The notes under the pieces: generated by a model
Told to the model about the DNA's origin: nothing
What the model saw: only the letters and a program-made list of their open reading frames with translations
Database searches by the model: none
DNA from: a bacterium
GTDB taxonomy: Bacteria; Planctomycetota; Planctomycetia; Isosphaerales; Isosphaeraceae
Reading direction: 5' to 3'
Assembly (NCBI GenBank): GCA_016125085.1
Contig: WGMM01000006.1
Span: 1 to 64,000, forward strand
DNA: 64,000 nucleotides
Shown here: one piece after another, positions 35,102-44,129 of the stretch
How positions within the stretch are numbered: the first letter of the stretch is position 1
Layout: each line of letters opens with the position of its first letter
Made by a program: the position numbers and the translations under genes

Positions 35102-36025
35102 ATGATCGGAACGATGAAAATCCCGGGATACTGGAACACCGTGCATCTTGTGCCGCCGACTCCGTTCGACGCTTCGGGCAAGTCGGTCGATACCGGACGG
35201 CTGGCGGCTGAGACGAAGCTGGCGATCGAGGCCGGGATGCGGGTGATCATCCCCGGGGCAGGCACGGGCGAATTTCATTCGCTTAGCGAGGACGAAGCCG
35301 CCGAGGTGCTGGCGACAGTCGCGGGCGTAGCTGCGGGGCGCGAAGGTGTGGCGGTACTGGCACCGGTCGGGCTCGGGGTCGATCGTGCCGTTCGGGCCGG
35401 CGTTTTCGCGAAAGAGAAGGGGGCGGCGGGGCTTTTGGTCATGCCGCCGGTGCATCCGTATTTGTCGGACGAGGGCGTGGCCGGCTATTTCGAAACGATC
35501 AAGGCCGAAACGGGCATGCCGCTGTGGGTCTACAAGCGGGGGCCGATTCCATCGGACGCAGCGCTGGTGCGGCTGATCGAGATGGGCGTGATCGCGGGCG
35601 TGAAGTATGCCGTGAACGATGTCGACGCCGTTCATGCGTTCGTGCGGAATGTCGCCGGGCGGGCCGAGGTGGTGTGCGGCACGGCCGAGCGGTTCGCTCC
35701 GTTCTTTCATCTGGCCGGGGCGCGGGGGTTCACCAGCGGGGCGGGGGCTTTGTTCCCGCGCACATCGCTGAAGCTGCACGCGGCGCTCGACGCCGGCGAC
35801 TACGCCGAAGCGATGCGGCTGCGGACCATCCTGGAGCCGCTGGAACGCTTCCGCGCCCGGCAGGGCGATGCGCTGAACATTTTGGTGATCAAGGCCGGGC
35901 TGGCACTGCTGGGCCGGAGCGTCGGCCCTGCACGGCTGCCTAATCGACCGTTGACTTCGGCCGAAACGATCGAACTGGAAGCCGTCGTGCGGCAGATTCA
36001 GCGATTCGAAGAATCGATCGGCTGA
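35102..36025 (+). CDS. Dihydrodipicolinate synthase (DapA/NanA) family protein
   Basis: 307 aa class I aldolase-fold protein. The N-terminal strand VIIPGAGTGEFHSLSEDEAAE corresponds to the substrate-binding GTTGE region, WVYKRGPIPSDA carries the conserved Tyr, and VIAGVKYAVND carries the Schiff-base Lys. The YKR motif resembles the YNR of 5-dehydro-4-deoxyglucarate dehydratase more than the YNVP of DapA, so a sugar-acid dehydratase or aldolase is as likely as lysine synthesis. I use ATG 35102; ATG 35114 is an alternative. No lysine genes are nearby. The SpoIIE-like gene follows after 135 bp on the same strand. Confidence 0.87.
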   Translation: MIGTMKIPGYWNTVHLVPPTPFDASGKSVDTGRLAAETKLAIEAGMRVIIPGAGTGEFHSLSEDEAAEVLATVAGVAAGREGVAVLAPVGLGVDRAVRAGVFAKEKGAAGLLVMPPVHPYLSDEGVAGYFETIKAETGMPLWVYKRGPIPSDAALVRLIEMGVIAGVKYAVNDVDAVHAFVRNVAGRAEVVCGTAERFAPFFHLAGARGFTSGAGALFPRTSLKLHAALDAGDYAEAMRLRTILEPLERFRARQGDALNILVIKAGLALLGRSVGPARLPNRPLTSAETIELEAVVRQIQRFEESIG

Positions 36026-36160
36026 ACCGGTCCATCGAAGGCCAGCAAGTTCCGCTTCTCCCGATCCGACCCGGGATTTTTCGGAGTGCCTGGAGGTTGA
36101 CATTTCGAGGTGATTTCCCGGTGGCAATCGATTCGAAGCGATTCAGGGAGAAAGAACGAA

Positions 36161-36931
36161 GTGACACGATCCGAAATGTCACCATGCATTCCTGTGATCG
36201 ATGGTTTCGAATTCTTCGTCGCGGTTTGCCCTTTTTGCGAAGTCGCCGGTGGCTTCTACCAATTCACACTCGTGAATGAGGACAAGCTTGCCATCGGCAT
36301 TTGCGACTTCGTCGGCTCTATGCATCCTCATTTTGATTCGTTCATTTCGAAACTTTCGAGTGAGATGAAGGACGCGATTCTCACAATTCATGACCCGGCT
36401 CATATTCTGGAACATCTCGACGCCGTTTTCACTCCGATTCTCAGGCATCCTGATCCGTTGGCCTTCCGAATGGTAATGGTATCCCTGGCAATTCTTGACA
36501 TCCGCGACGGTTCGATGATCCTCACCAAAGGAGGTCAACCTGACATGGTCATTCGTCGCGCGGATGGCTCTTTGGAATTTCCGGATCGGGATATCAAGGG
36601 CCGGCTGATCGGTCTGGTCGACGGGAAAGAATTGTCCAAGGCCGAGTTTTACTTCGAAAATCGGACGGTGCAGCTCAACCCGGGCGATGTAGCCATTTAT
36701 TGCAATGAGGGCCTCATAGAAGCTAAAGACATCCACAACAAGTCGTTTGTCGGCTGTGACGACCTGCGGACCTTCGGCGAGGTGGTCGCCCGCAACGATG
36801 GTGGCCCCAAAGCCATCGGGGATGCAGTGATGAAAAGGCTCAGAGAATTCACCGCCGGGGCTTTGCAGGATGACGACATGACGTTCATCTGCTTCGGTCC
36901 CAGGCCCGATTTTCGCCCGGCGACCACCTGA
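36161..36931 (+). CDS. Degenerate SpoIIE/PPM-type serine phosphatase-like protein
   Basis: 256 aa. The overall pattern is that of an RsbU-type PPM phosphatase: AVCPFCEVAGGFYQFTLVNEDKLAIGICDFVG at the start, GGQPDMVIRRADG in the centre, LNPGDVAIYCNEGLIEAKD (normally TDGLIEA) and the final LQDDDMTFICF (normally DDxT). The Asp usually found in GGDxYD is Phe here (GGFYQF), and the DxSGHG loop is CDFVGS, so metal binding may be impaired. GTG 36161 has GGGAG upstream; ATG 36176 is an alternative start. It may act as a weak phosphatase or a binding protein in a partner-switch system. The last 30 residues after the DDMT motif are short and unremarkable. Confidence 0.72.
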   Translation: MTRSEMSPCIPVIDGFEFFVAVCPFCEVAGGFYQFTLVNEDKLAIGICDFVGSMHPHFDSFISKLSSEMKDAILTIHDPAHILEHLDAVFTPILRHPDPLAFRMVMVSLAILDIRDGSMILTKGGQPDMVIRRADGSLEFPDRDIKGRLIGLVDGKELSKAEFYFENRTVQLNPGDVAIYCNEGLIEAKDIHNKSFVGCDDLRTFGEVVARNDGGPKAIGDAVMKRLREFTAGALQDDDMTFICFGPRPDFRPATT

Positions 36932-36985
36932 ATTCGAAAACAGACGGAACGTCTGCAAACGAAGAAGGTTGACGGTGAAATTGAC

Positions 36986-37020
36986 GCCGGTTCATTTTCC
37001 TGTGAGAAAATGTAGCCGGC
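36986..37020. terminator. Possible bidirectional terminator between convergent genes
   Basis: Interrupted inverted repeat: GCCGG with CATTTTC on one side and GAAAATG with CCGGC on the other, around a short loop. It lies between the 3' ends of the SpoIIE-like gene and pyrF. There is no clean T run outside the stem, so confidence is low. Confidence 0.35.
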
Positions 37021-37935
37021 TCAGCGAGGCATGGCGCTTTGCAGGTCGTCGATCATGCGCTGGGTGGCTTCACGCACGGCCGCTTGCCAGTCTGCCCCGA
37101 ATTTTGTGGCGTATTCGGGCTTGCGATAGGCGAAAGTAATGCCCCGCGAGTTATTGACGACGGCCCCCAGGCCATTTTCGTCGAACGCCACGGCGACGTC
37201 TTTCGCCGTGCCGCCCTGGGCCCCGTAGCCGGGAACGAGGATCCAGATACCCTTGAGCACGCCACGAAGCTCCGCGAGCTGGGCCGGCGACGTAGCCCCG
37301 ACGACGGCCCCGAGGGGCGAATAGCCGGATGTGCCGGCATGGGGCGAGGCCCATTGCACAAGTCGTTCGGCGACGTGACGATAGATCGGCTTGCCTTCGG
37401 CCACAAGATCCTGAAACTCGCCGGCCGACGGGTTGCTGGTGCGGACCAGCAAAAACAGGCCAGTGCCCGCCGCGACGGCTCCGTCGAGAAAGGGCGAAAT
37501 GCCTTCGCTGCCGAGGTATGGGTTGATGGTCAGGGCGTCGCTCGTCCAGACCGGGGCGGGCTGGGCGGCTTTGGGTGAGCCGACGTAGGCCTCGGCATAG
37601 GCTTCGGCCGTGCTGCCGATGTCGTTGCGTTTGCCGTCGAGAATGACGATCAGGCCGAGTTCGCGGGCGGTGCGAGCGGTGTCTTCGAGTGCCTGCAGGC
37701 CGGCCGGGCCAAGGGCTTCGTAAAAGGCCATCTGGAACTTGACTGCGGGCACCAGCGGCGCGACGGTTCGGAGCACTTCGCAGCCGAATTCACGGGTGGC
37801 GGCGATGACGTCGCCTGCGAACCGGTCGATCCATCCGGCCGGGAACTGGTCGGGGCGGGGGTCGACGCCCACGAGCACGGCATTGTTTTTGGCACGAACG
37901 GCCTGAGCCAGGCGGTCACCGAAGTTGAGAGGCAT
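37021..37935 (-). CDS. pyrF: Orotidine 5'-phosphate decarboxylase
   Basis: 304 aa, long-form (subfamily 2) enzyme converting OMP to UMP in pyrimidine synthesis. The catalytic motif is LIVILDGKRNDIGSTAEAYAEAYVG (DxKxxDI). The opening strand NAVLVGVDPRPDQFP and the closing IWILVPGYGAQGGTAKDVAVAFDENGLGAVVNNSRGITFA (phosphate-binding) are as expected. Cytoplasmic, stand-alone. Its stop lies next to a convergent hairpin. Family and function are secure. Confidence 0.95.
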   Translation of the reverse strand: MPLNFGDRLAQAVRAKNNAVLVGVDPRPDQFPAGWIDRFAGDVIAATREFGCEVLRTVAPLVPAVKFQMAFYEALGPAGLQALEDTARTARELGLIVILDGKRNDIGSTAEAYAEAYVGSPKAAQPAPVWTSDALTINPYLGSEGISPFLDGAVAAGTGLFLLVRTSNPSAGEFQDLVAEGKPIYRHVAERLVQWASPHAGTSGYSPLGAVVGATSPAQLAELRGVLKGIWILVPGYGAQGGTAKDVAVAFDENGLGAVVNNSRGITFAYRKPEYATKFGADWQAAVREATQRMIDDLQSAMPR

Positions 37936-38014
37936 GCGCGGAATCGTCCTTTCAGGGTCAGGCCCTGATCATACATATTCCCGGATTTCGGCGCGAAGGG
38001 ATCGATAACCGGGC

Positions 38015-39094
38015 TCAGCGATTTTCGCCCGGCTTTTTCTTGCGCTCCAGCCGCCAGACATCCGATTCCATATTATTTCCGGCGACCATCCAGAGCGAAC
38101 CGTCGTGCACGAAGACGGACGCCGCATGCCGAGGCTTCCAGGGCGTATTGGGCACTTCGAACCAGTGCTCGCCGTCGGCCGAATACCAGACATCGTTGCG
38201 ATTGGCCCCGGCGTAGCCTTCCATCACCCACAGGCGGCCGTCCCAGGCGGCCACATCGTGATATTGCCGGGGGGCCCAGGGGGCGGCCGAGGTGTGGAGC
38301 TTCCAGTCGACGCCGTCGGCGGAGCTCCAGACATCGTTGAAATATTTGCGTTCGGGCGTGGTCGGCGTGTCGTATCGGCCGCCGCCGAGGATCCAGATGC
38401 GGCCGTTCACGACCGCCGCGCCGCCGATCATTCCGCGTGCGGGCCAGAACGGTTCTCGCGGCTTCACTTCGGTCCAGTTCACGCCGTCGGTCGTCGTCCA
38501 GATATCGCGATAGAATTTTTCTTCGGAGGGGGCGAAACCGGGCATCGTCTGCCCGCCCATGACCCAGATTTTATCGTCGTGCACGACGGTATAATGCAAT
38601 GCACGGTCTCCCCAGGGTGCTTTCTGGCTGACGAGCTTCCAGTCGCGGCCGTTTTCGCTGTTCCAGACATCGGGCTGATAGTGCTTCTGGTTGCAATCGC
38701 CGCCCAGGATCCACATTTTGCCTTTGTAAACGGCATAACCCGCCGTGTGCCGGCCTTCCCAGTCCGTGGTTTTGTCGAATTCGGCGGCGGTGTAGGTGTT
38801 CGGCTTTTCGAGCCGCCAGTCGCGGCCATCGGCGGATGAGAAGACTTCATTATTGCAAATTCGGGGAAATGTCGAACGATACGACGCGATCGGATTCCAG
38901 CCGCCGATCAGCCACATGCGGCCCTGAAAGCTGAGCGCCCCGGCACCGTCGCGGGGTGCGAATTGCGCTTTATCGGTGACCTTCACCCACTCGTAGTCGA
39001 CCGGTTTCGAAGGGTCGTCGGCAGCCTGATTCGAAGTCAAAGTGACCAGAATCGCAATAGCCGGAATGATGGTGCCAATTCGAAATCGCATCAT
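38015..39094 (-). CDS. Secreted Kelch-repeat protein, paralogue 2
   Basis: 359 aa with a signal peptide (core IGTIIPAIAILVTLTSNQA). Five or six repeats such as GRMWLIGGWNPIAS, GKMWILGGDCNQKH, DKIWVMGGQTMPGF and GRIWILGGGRYDTP, each with W-x-S-x-DG-x-W (VWSSADGVDWKL), form a galactose oxidase/Kelch beta-propeller. It overlaps the upstream Kelch gene by 4 bp and shares its layout, so the two arose by tandem duplication. No catalytic Cu-Tyr motif is visible. Likely extracellular binding of carbohydrate or protein. Confidence 0.83.
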   Translation of the reverse strand: MMRFRIGTIIPAIAILVTLTSNQAADDPSKPVDYEWVKVTDKAQFAPRDGAGALSFQGRMWLIGGWNPIASYRSTFPRICNNEVFSSADGRDWRLEKPNTYTAAEFDKTTDWEGRHTAGYAVYKGKMWILGGDCNQKHYQPDVWNSENGRDWKLVSQKAPWGDRALHYTVVHDDKIWVMGGQTMPGFAPSEEKFYRDIWTTTDGVNWTEVKPREPFWPARGMIGGAAVVNGRIWILGGGRYDTPTTPERKYFNDVWSSADGVDWKLHTSAAPWAPRQYHDVAAWDGRLWVMEGYAGANRNDVWYSADGEHWFEVPNTPWKPRHAASVFVHDGSLWMVAGNNMESDVWRLERKKKPGENR

Positions 39095-40110
39095 GGTTTC
39101 CAGTCTATCGGTAATTGAAGGGACCAGACTTCCGCCGAGAGGGGCCGGGCGTGACCGCCGAGAAGCCAGAGCTTGTCACGATGCACCAGTGCTGAATGTT
39201 CGTGCCGGGCTTTCCAGACGGTCGCCGTTTCGAGCTTTTTCCATTCCCGCCCGTCGGCCGAGTGCCAGGCGTCGCCGTAATTGTCTTTCTCCTTGGACCA
39301 CCCACCGAGAACCCACATCCGGCCCCGATAGACGGCCGACGAGAACCAGAGACGTGGCTCCCAGGGGGCCGACTCGGTTTCATTTCGCCACGTTTTGCCG
39401 TCGGCCGAACTCCACACGTCGTTTTTGGAATGATATTCCGGCACGTAATTGCCGCCGCCGAAGACATAAAGGCGATCGCCCAGCACGGCCGCCTGATGAT
39501 AGGCCCGGGGCGACCAGCCGGCTTCCGGGGTTTCAAGCGTCCACGTTTTACCGTCGGCGGAACTCCACACGTCGTTTTTCAGGCTTTTGGCGTCGCCGAA
39601 GTAATAATTTTCGGTGCCGCCGAGAATCCACATCCGGCCCTTGAATTCGACCGCCGCGGCCGCGATCCGGGGCGACCAGCCGGCGGCAGGTGTGACCTGA
39701 TCCCAGGTTTTCCCGTCTTTCGAACGCCATACCTGATTGCTGGCCGAATGGCCGGGCAGACGGCCCTTGTACCAGCCGCCCATGATCCACATGGAATCGC
39801 CGAAGGTGAGGTTCATCGGCAGGTCGCTGTGGATCCAGGGCGCTTCCTTCGAAACTTCCTGCCAGGTCTTGCCGTCGGATGACGCCCAGACATCGCGCGG
39901 TGGGGCTTCGAAGGAGTCGAACCAGCCGCCCATGACCCAGAGCTTGTCGTCAAATGCGAATTCGGCCTGCGAGTCGCGTGCCCGCCACGGGGCCGTGCTT
40001 TCGAGCACCCAGTTCGGAGGCTCATCAGCCTGCGCGGAGATGCAAGCCGTCAGAATCAGTACGAGAGAAACGATGCATCTCATGCGATTTCGGGCCCAGC
40101 GGGGTTGCAT
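39091..40110 (-). CDS. Secreted Kelch-repeat protein, paralogue 1
   Basis: 339 aa with a signal (core IVSLVLILTACISAQA). Repeats DKLWVMGGWFDSF, DSMWIMGGWYKGR, GRMWILGGTENYYF, DRLYVFGGGNYVPE, GRMWVLGGWSKEKD and DKLWLLGGHARPL mark six Kelch blades. It starts 2 bp after the ceramidase-like stop and its stop overlaps the next Kelch gene by 4 bp. ATG 40083 is an alternative start. The four genes from 42652 down to 38015 run as one probable operon. Function unknown; a binding or scaffold role in lipid or glycan breakdown is inferred from the neighbours. Confidence 0.83.
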   Translation of the reverse strand: MQPRWARNRMRCIVSLVLILTACISAQADEPPNWVLESTAPWRARDSQAEFAFDDKLWVMGGWFDSFEAPPRDVWASSDGKTWQEVSKEAPWIHSDLPMNLTFGDSMWIMGGWYKGRLPGHSASNQVWRSKDGKTWDQVTPAAGWSPRIAAAAVEFKGRMWILGGTENYYFGDAKSLKNDVWSSADGKTWTLETPEAGWSPRAYHQAAVLGDRLYVFGGGNYVPEYHSKNDVWSSADGKTWRNETESAPWEPRLWFSSAVYRGRMWVLGGWSKEKDNYGDAWHSADGREWKKLETATVWKARHEHSALVHRDKLWLLGGHARPLSAEVWSLQLPIDWKP

Positions 40111-40112
40111 TT

Positions 40113-41516
40113 TCAGGGTTCGTGACGTGCATGGCCCACCTTGCGGGTCAGGCGGTCGATACCGGCGGCGATGCGATCTTCGATATCGCCGGCCCAGCGA
40201 AACGCCGGACGGCCGTATTCATAGAGAAACGAGCCGCCTTCGTAGCGGCCTTCTTCCCACACCCGGCGCGAGGGAATATATGAAATCATGTCGTCGGCAT
40301 AGCCCAGCACCCATGTGCGCTGGCCGTATTCACGCTTGAACCGAAGGGCATAGTCGACGACCGTCTCCGCCCCCATGCCGATCATGAGCGTATCTCCGCC
40401 CAGCAGCCAGGCGTGAAGTGGGTAGGGATAGGCCGATTCGAAATTCGCCCCGGCTTTGCGTTTCTCAAGCAGCCGTTTCGCCCAACGGGATTTAATTGCA
40501 TTCGGGTCGGCCAGAGCTTTTTCCAGCGTGGCGTCGGTCACTGGCTCGAGATAGGGCAGGTCGACCATTTCGAAAGCCACGGCCAGCTTCGGTTCGATCG
40601 CCCGGCCAGGCTTAGCCAGGGCTCCTTCTACCCCCTCGGCCAGCATTTTGCCGTACTTTTCGCACAGGGCCACTTGCCGCCGGGGCAGGGGGTTCTGGTC
40701 GCCGCCGCAGGTGTTCACGAACAGAGCCGTCGCGCCCGGATGATGCTTTTCGATTTCAATCTGGGCAAAACCGGGATAATCGCCGCAATATGTCGTAAAA
40801 CTCAGCGTCGTCGGATGACAGGCGTAACCGAACAGGATGGCCTTCGTCGAACCGTCCGGGCGGCTGACTTTCATCACAGGCACCGAATGATCGACCGGCC
40901 CCTTGAGCGGGACGCCTTTGGCGATCATGTCAGGCACCTCCGGCTCGGGATTTTCCCGACGGTTCACGGCGAACGTGCAGCGGCCTTCGGAGGTTTCGAC
41001 CGTGGCCGGGGCAAGGTCGGCGAGGGCGTCGCCGACGAGCCTCACGCAGGCTTCGACCATCTTCGACGTATAGGCTTCGACGACCCGTTCCTGTTCGGCT
41101 TCGACCGGGTAGTAATCGATCAGATCGTCGCCCAGCCGGGGGCCGCAGTGGTTATGGGAAAAAGTCAGCATGATCCGCGAACGGTCCAGGCCGAATTTAT
41201 CCCGCACGGCCGCGAACACGCGGTCGCTCATGCTTTTGGGCACGCCCTGAAAGTCGCTGGTGATGAGCACGGCCCGCGTGCCATCCGCCGCTTCGAAAGC
41301 CAGAGCCTTGGCCCACAGGTCATGCAGCTTGCCGTCGGGCACACGTTTGGAGCCATATCCGGCCAGCCACACAGGCGTATCGGGCGTGATGACGGTTTTG
41401 GCGACGCCGACTTTCCATGTGGCGGCGATCGCATTCGCTGGCGCTGACATCGTCAATGTCATTACGAGCATCAGGCCTGCAAATTCCATCGCAAGAAGCC
41501 GCATCGATCGCAACAT
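40113..41516 (-). CDS. Neutral/alkaline non-lysosomal ceramidase-like protein
   Basis: 467 aa, exported (signal core FAGLMLVMTLTMSAPANA). ATG 41516 has GGAG eight bases upstream, better than TTG 41576. The N-terminal ceramidase domain shows KVGVAKTVITPDTPVWLAGYG, VLITSDFQGVPKSMSDRVF, LTFSHNHCGPRLGDD (metal-binding His pair in SHNH), LFGYACHPTTLS and LFVNTCGGDQNPLPR. The length is much shorter than full neutral ceramidases (about 650-700 aa), so the C-terminal Ig-like domain is missing, as in many planctomycete members. Substrate is unknown; amidase activity on a lipid or other amide is a reasonable guess. Confidence 0.85.
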   Translation of the reverse strand: MLRSMRLLAMEFAGLMLVMTLTMSAPANAIAATWKVGVAKTVITPDTPVWLAGYGSKRVPDGKLHDLWAKALAFEAADGTRAVLITSDFQGVPKSMSDRVFAAVRDKFGLDRSRIMLTFSHNHCGPRLGDDLIDYYPVEAEQERVVEAYTSKMVEACVRLVGDALADLAPATVETSEGRCTFAVNRRENPEPEVPDMIAKGVPLKGPVDHSVPVMKVSRPDGSTKAILFGYACHPTTLSFTTYCGDYPGFAQIEIEKHHPGATALFVNTCGGDQNPLPRRQVALCEKYGKMLAEGVEGALAKPGRAIEPKLAVAFEMVDLPYLEPVTDATLEKALADPNAIKSRWAKRLLEKRKAGANFESAYPYPLHAWLLGGDTLMIGMGAETVVDYALRFKREYGQRTWVLGYADDMISYIPSRRVWEEGRYEGGSFLYEYGRPAFRWAGDIEDRIAAGIDRLTRKVGHARHEP

Positions 41517-41572
41517 TCGAAAGTCTCCGTTCGAATCCTCTTCGCGAGATCGACCTGATCTCTCTCGGAAAT

Positions 41573-42652
41573 TCAAGCCTCGACCGAAGGCGGAACTACG
41601 CCGACCGATTCGGCCATGGCCACGAATTTGTCCCAGTGGCCCTGTTCGATCGGAATGCCCGTGGCCTGGCGTTTCTCGCGATTGAGCCGTTCGGGATCGC
41701 CCGGGAGCAGGATTTTCTCGACGCCTTCGCGTTTTTTGCTGGAAACGACATATTCGGAAAGGCCCAGCGACTCGGCCAGCAGGTGATCGGCCCCCGCGAA
41801 CAGGGCAGGCTGGATCACCAGGAAGAAGACGTTATTGCCCTTGGCGGGCGGTGCGCCGGGATAGGCCGTTTTGCCGCCGCTTAAGCCCCCGGCCAGAATG
41901 TCGAGCACGAAGGCCAGCCCGAAGCCCTTGTAAGCCTGTTCGCCGCCCATGGGCAGAATGCTGCCGAGCGGCTTTTCATAGAGCACGGAGCTGTCCGTGG
42001 TCGGGTTGCCTTCAGGATCGAGCAACCAGCCGGGCGGCACGGGCTTGCGGTCGTTCATGAAGTAGTTGCGCACCTTGCCCTCGGCGACGACACTGGTGCC
42101 GAAGTCAAGCACCACCGGATCACGGCCCGTGGGCACGCCGACGCAAAGGGGATTCGTGCCCAGGCGAGGCTCAACACCGCCGGGCGGGGCGACACGCTGG
42201 CCCGCGCCGCAGTTATTCACGGTCGAAAGCAGAATCATCCCCTCACCGGCGACCCGCTCGGCATATTCGCCCAGGCGGCCGATGTGGCCGAAATGGCGGC
42301 CGCTACCGGCAGCCAGGCCGAACTGGCGGGCTTTCGGCAGAATGAGATCGAGAAGCCGGTGCGACTGCACCTGCCCGAGGCCCCAGCCGCCGTCGGTGGT
42401 GACGACCGCCCCCTGATCGGATTCGACCTTCAGCTCAACGTTGGGCGCGTAGGCACCGGTCTTGATGAAGTCGACATATTGGGGCAACCGAAGCAGGCCG
42501 TGCGAATCATGCCCGCAAAGGTTGGCACCGATGAGGCTTTCGGCCACGATCTTCGCCCCTTCGGGCAATACGCCGACGGCTTCGAGCACGGACTGGGCGA
42601 AACGGACGAGGGTGGGGCTGTCGAACGTAGGCACGGCGGGGTTCCAGGACAT
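41573..42652 (-). CDS. Ldh/MdH2-type malate/lactate dehydrogenase family protein
   Basis: 359 aa NAD(P)-dependent oxidoreductase of the Ldh (YlbC/AllD/ComC-like) family. Start ATG 42652 is preferred over the frame at 42733. Visible features are ANLCGHDSHGLLRLPQYV near residue 50 (the SHG catalytic His), GRHFGHIGRLGEYAERVA, NNCGAGQRVAPPGGVEPRLGTNPL, LDFGTSVVAEGKVRNY and GEQAYKGFGLAFVLDIL. It is the first gene of a probable operon with the ceramidase-like and Kelch genes (56-bp gap). Substrate is an alpha-hydroxy acid; lactate, malate, ureidoglycolate or sulpholactate cannot be told apart. Confidence 0.9.
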   Translation of the reverse strand: MSWNPAVPTFDSPTLVRFAQSVLEAVGVLPEGAKIVAESLIGANLCGHDSHGLLRLPQYVDFIKTGAYAPNVELKVESDQGAVVTTDGGWGLGQVQSHRLLDLILPKARQFGLAAGSGRHFGHIGRLGEYAERVAGEGMILLSTVNNCGAGQRVAPPGGVEPRLGTNPLCVGVPTGRDPVVLDFGTSVVAEGKVRNYFMNDRKPVPPGWLLDPEGNPTTDSSVLYEKPLGSILPMGGEQAYKGFGLAFVLDILAGGLSGGKTAYPGAPPAKGNNVFFLVIQPALFAGADHLLAESLGLSEYVVSSKKREGVEKILLPGDPERLNREKRQATGIPIEQGHWDKFVAMAESVGVVPPSVEA

Positions 42653-43116
42653 GGTGGGCGGAAGGCGGCTCGCGGTGAGCTTTACCGTGTATGCCTGCTG
42701 ACGACACGAGGAGGTGCATGGCAAGCTTGACACGTATTATGCGAGGTGCGACGGGTGGGGTTCAACAGAATAAGAAGGCCCCAGGCGAATTCGAAGTGAT
42801 GGACCGTTTCGCAACGAAAAAGGGAACGTCAATAAAGCCCCCGTTTCCCTTCTTCGTTCGTCCAATGACTTCGTCTGCCGCTTCCAGGGATTCGCAACGC
42901 CCAGGCCTGCTGTACTGTCCTCGTAAAAAACCGCCAGAGTTCGGTCCGGAGCGTAATCCGAATTCGAATCCCCGATCTTGAGTAAACCTTGTCGTCACCG
43001 ATCCCTCGGGCCAGTTCGCAAGGTAATGTCGTGATCTCGATGTGCAGCCAGCGTGCCCGACTGGCGCGGGGGCTGACCCGATGTGTGCTCAGCCCCATTT
43101 GCCCGTGTGAGAGACC
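42653..43116. other. Gene-free stretch upstream of the Ldh operon
   Basis: 464 bp without a credible gene. Near the yebC end there is a perfect 8-bp stem, GGGGCTGA and TCAGCCCC, at 43069-43096. It has no T run in the minus direction, so whether it ends yebC transcription is unclear. The promoter for the Ldh operon should lie at the other end. Confidence 0.45.
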
Positions 43117-43839
43117 TTAGCCGGGCAGCGAAACGTTGTGGTAGATTTCCTGCACGTCGTCGCAGTCATGCAGCATGGACAGTAATTTCTCGAACGTGGC
43201 GAGATGATCCCCCGTCAGCGTGATGTAGGACTGAGGAATGAAAGAGATCTCCTGCATTTCCAGCTCGAGGCCGGGGATCGCTTCGATCAGGGCCGTTCTG
43301 GCTTTGGCGAACTCGGCGGGAGGGGCGAAGATCGTGATGACGCCCTCTTCGCTTTCGACTTCTTCGACAGCAACGTCCGCCGCGAACATTGCCTCGATCA
43401 CTTTTTCCTCGTTGTCGCCCTTAAAGGAGAGGACCGCAAGGTGGTCGAACGACATGACGACGGAGCCGTTGGCGGCCAGCTTGGAGTCGTTTTTGTTGAA
43501 AGCGGCGCGAACGTCCGAGATGGTTCGAGTCGGGTTGTCGGTGAGGCAATCCACGATGAGCAGGGAGCCGCCCGGGCCGAACCCCTCGTATCGCATGGGC
43601 TGGAAGTCTTCGCCACCGGAGCCGGCCGCTTTCTGGATAGCCTTTTCGATCACGTGGCTCGCGACGTTGTCTCGCTTGGCTTTTTCGACCAGGGCGCGGA
43701 GCGACGGATTGGCGTCCGGGTCGGGCACGCCGTTTTTGGCCGCCATATAAAGTTGCCGGCCATACTTCGAAAAGAGCTTGGACTTCTGGGCGGACGTTTT
43801 GAAGATCGAGGCTTTTCGCTTTTCGAAGATTCTTCCCAT
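43117..43839 (-). CDS. YebC/PmpR family regulator or translation factor, YeeN-like subgroup
   Basis: 240 aa, full length. The opening FKTSAQKSKLFSKYGRQLYMAAKNGVPDPDANPSLRALVEKAKRDNV, the RYEGFGPGGSLLIVDCLTDNPTRTISDVRAAFNKNDSKLAANGSVVMSFD core and the end DDCDVQEIYHNV-like pattern match the family, and it resembles E. coli YeeN more than YebC (shorter charged N-terminus, PDPxxN). Members bind DNA as transcriptional regulators, and some help ribosomes through proline-rich stretches. No partner gene such as ruvC is next to it here. Confidence 0.9.
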   Translation of the reverse strand: MGRIFEKRKASIFKTSAQKSKLFSKYGRQLYMAAKNGVPDPDANPSLRALVEKAKRDNVASHVIEKAIQKAAGSGGEDFQPMRYEGFGPGGSLLIVDCLTDNPTRTISDVRAAFNKNDSKLAANGSVVMSFDHLAVLSFKGDNEEKVIEAMFAADVAVEEVESEEGVITIFAPPAEFAKARTALIEAIPGLELEMQEISFIPQSYITLTGDHLATFEKLLSMLHDCDDVQEIYHNVSLPG

Positions 43840-43942
43840 GGGAATGCTGCCTTGTCTGTTTCAGATGGCCAGGTATGAACCAGGACAAGAGACCAATCGG
43901 AAAATCTCTTCGCGTCATTCCGATCGAGCTGGAGTCACGATT

Positions 43943-44124
43943 CGTTTACTGTACCGGAACGGATGCCTGACTCGCTAGATCAGGCCATTCCGTACGTAAC
44001 CGGTGTGGTCGAAGCTTATGGAGAGCAGAAAACAGGAACCTTTGGTAAATTAGAAAAGCATTTGGAATCGAGAACCTCATCAAAAGGCCCCCAGACTACC
44101 ATAAAGGCTCCTGACCCCTTTTCT
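43943..44124 (+). repeat. Tandem duplication, copy 1
   Basis: First copy of a unit repeating every 187 bp. It begins CGTTTACTGTACCGGAACGG, ends GACCCCTTTTCT, and differs from copy 2 at two sites (GAAGCTT against GAGGCTT; a C/G change in the AAAAGG(C/G)CCCC run). The 5' part can fold as an imperfect hairpin: GTACCGGAACGG...CCTGA against TCAGGCCATTCCGTAC. Confidence 0.9.
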
Positions 44125-44129
44125 GACCC

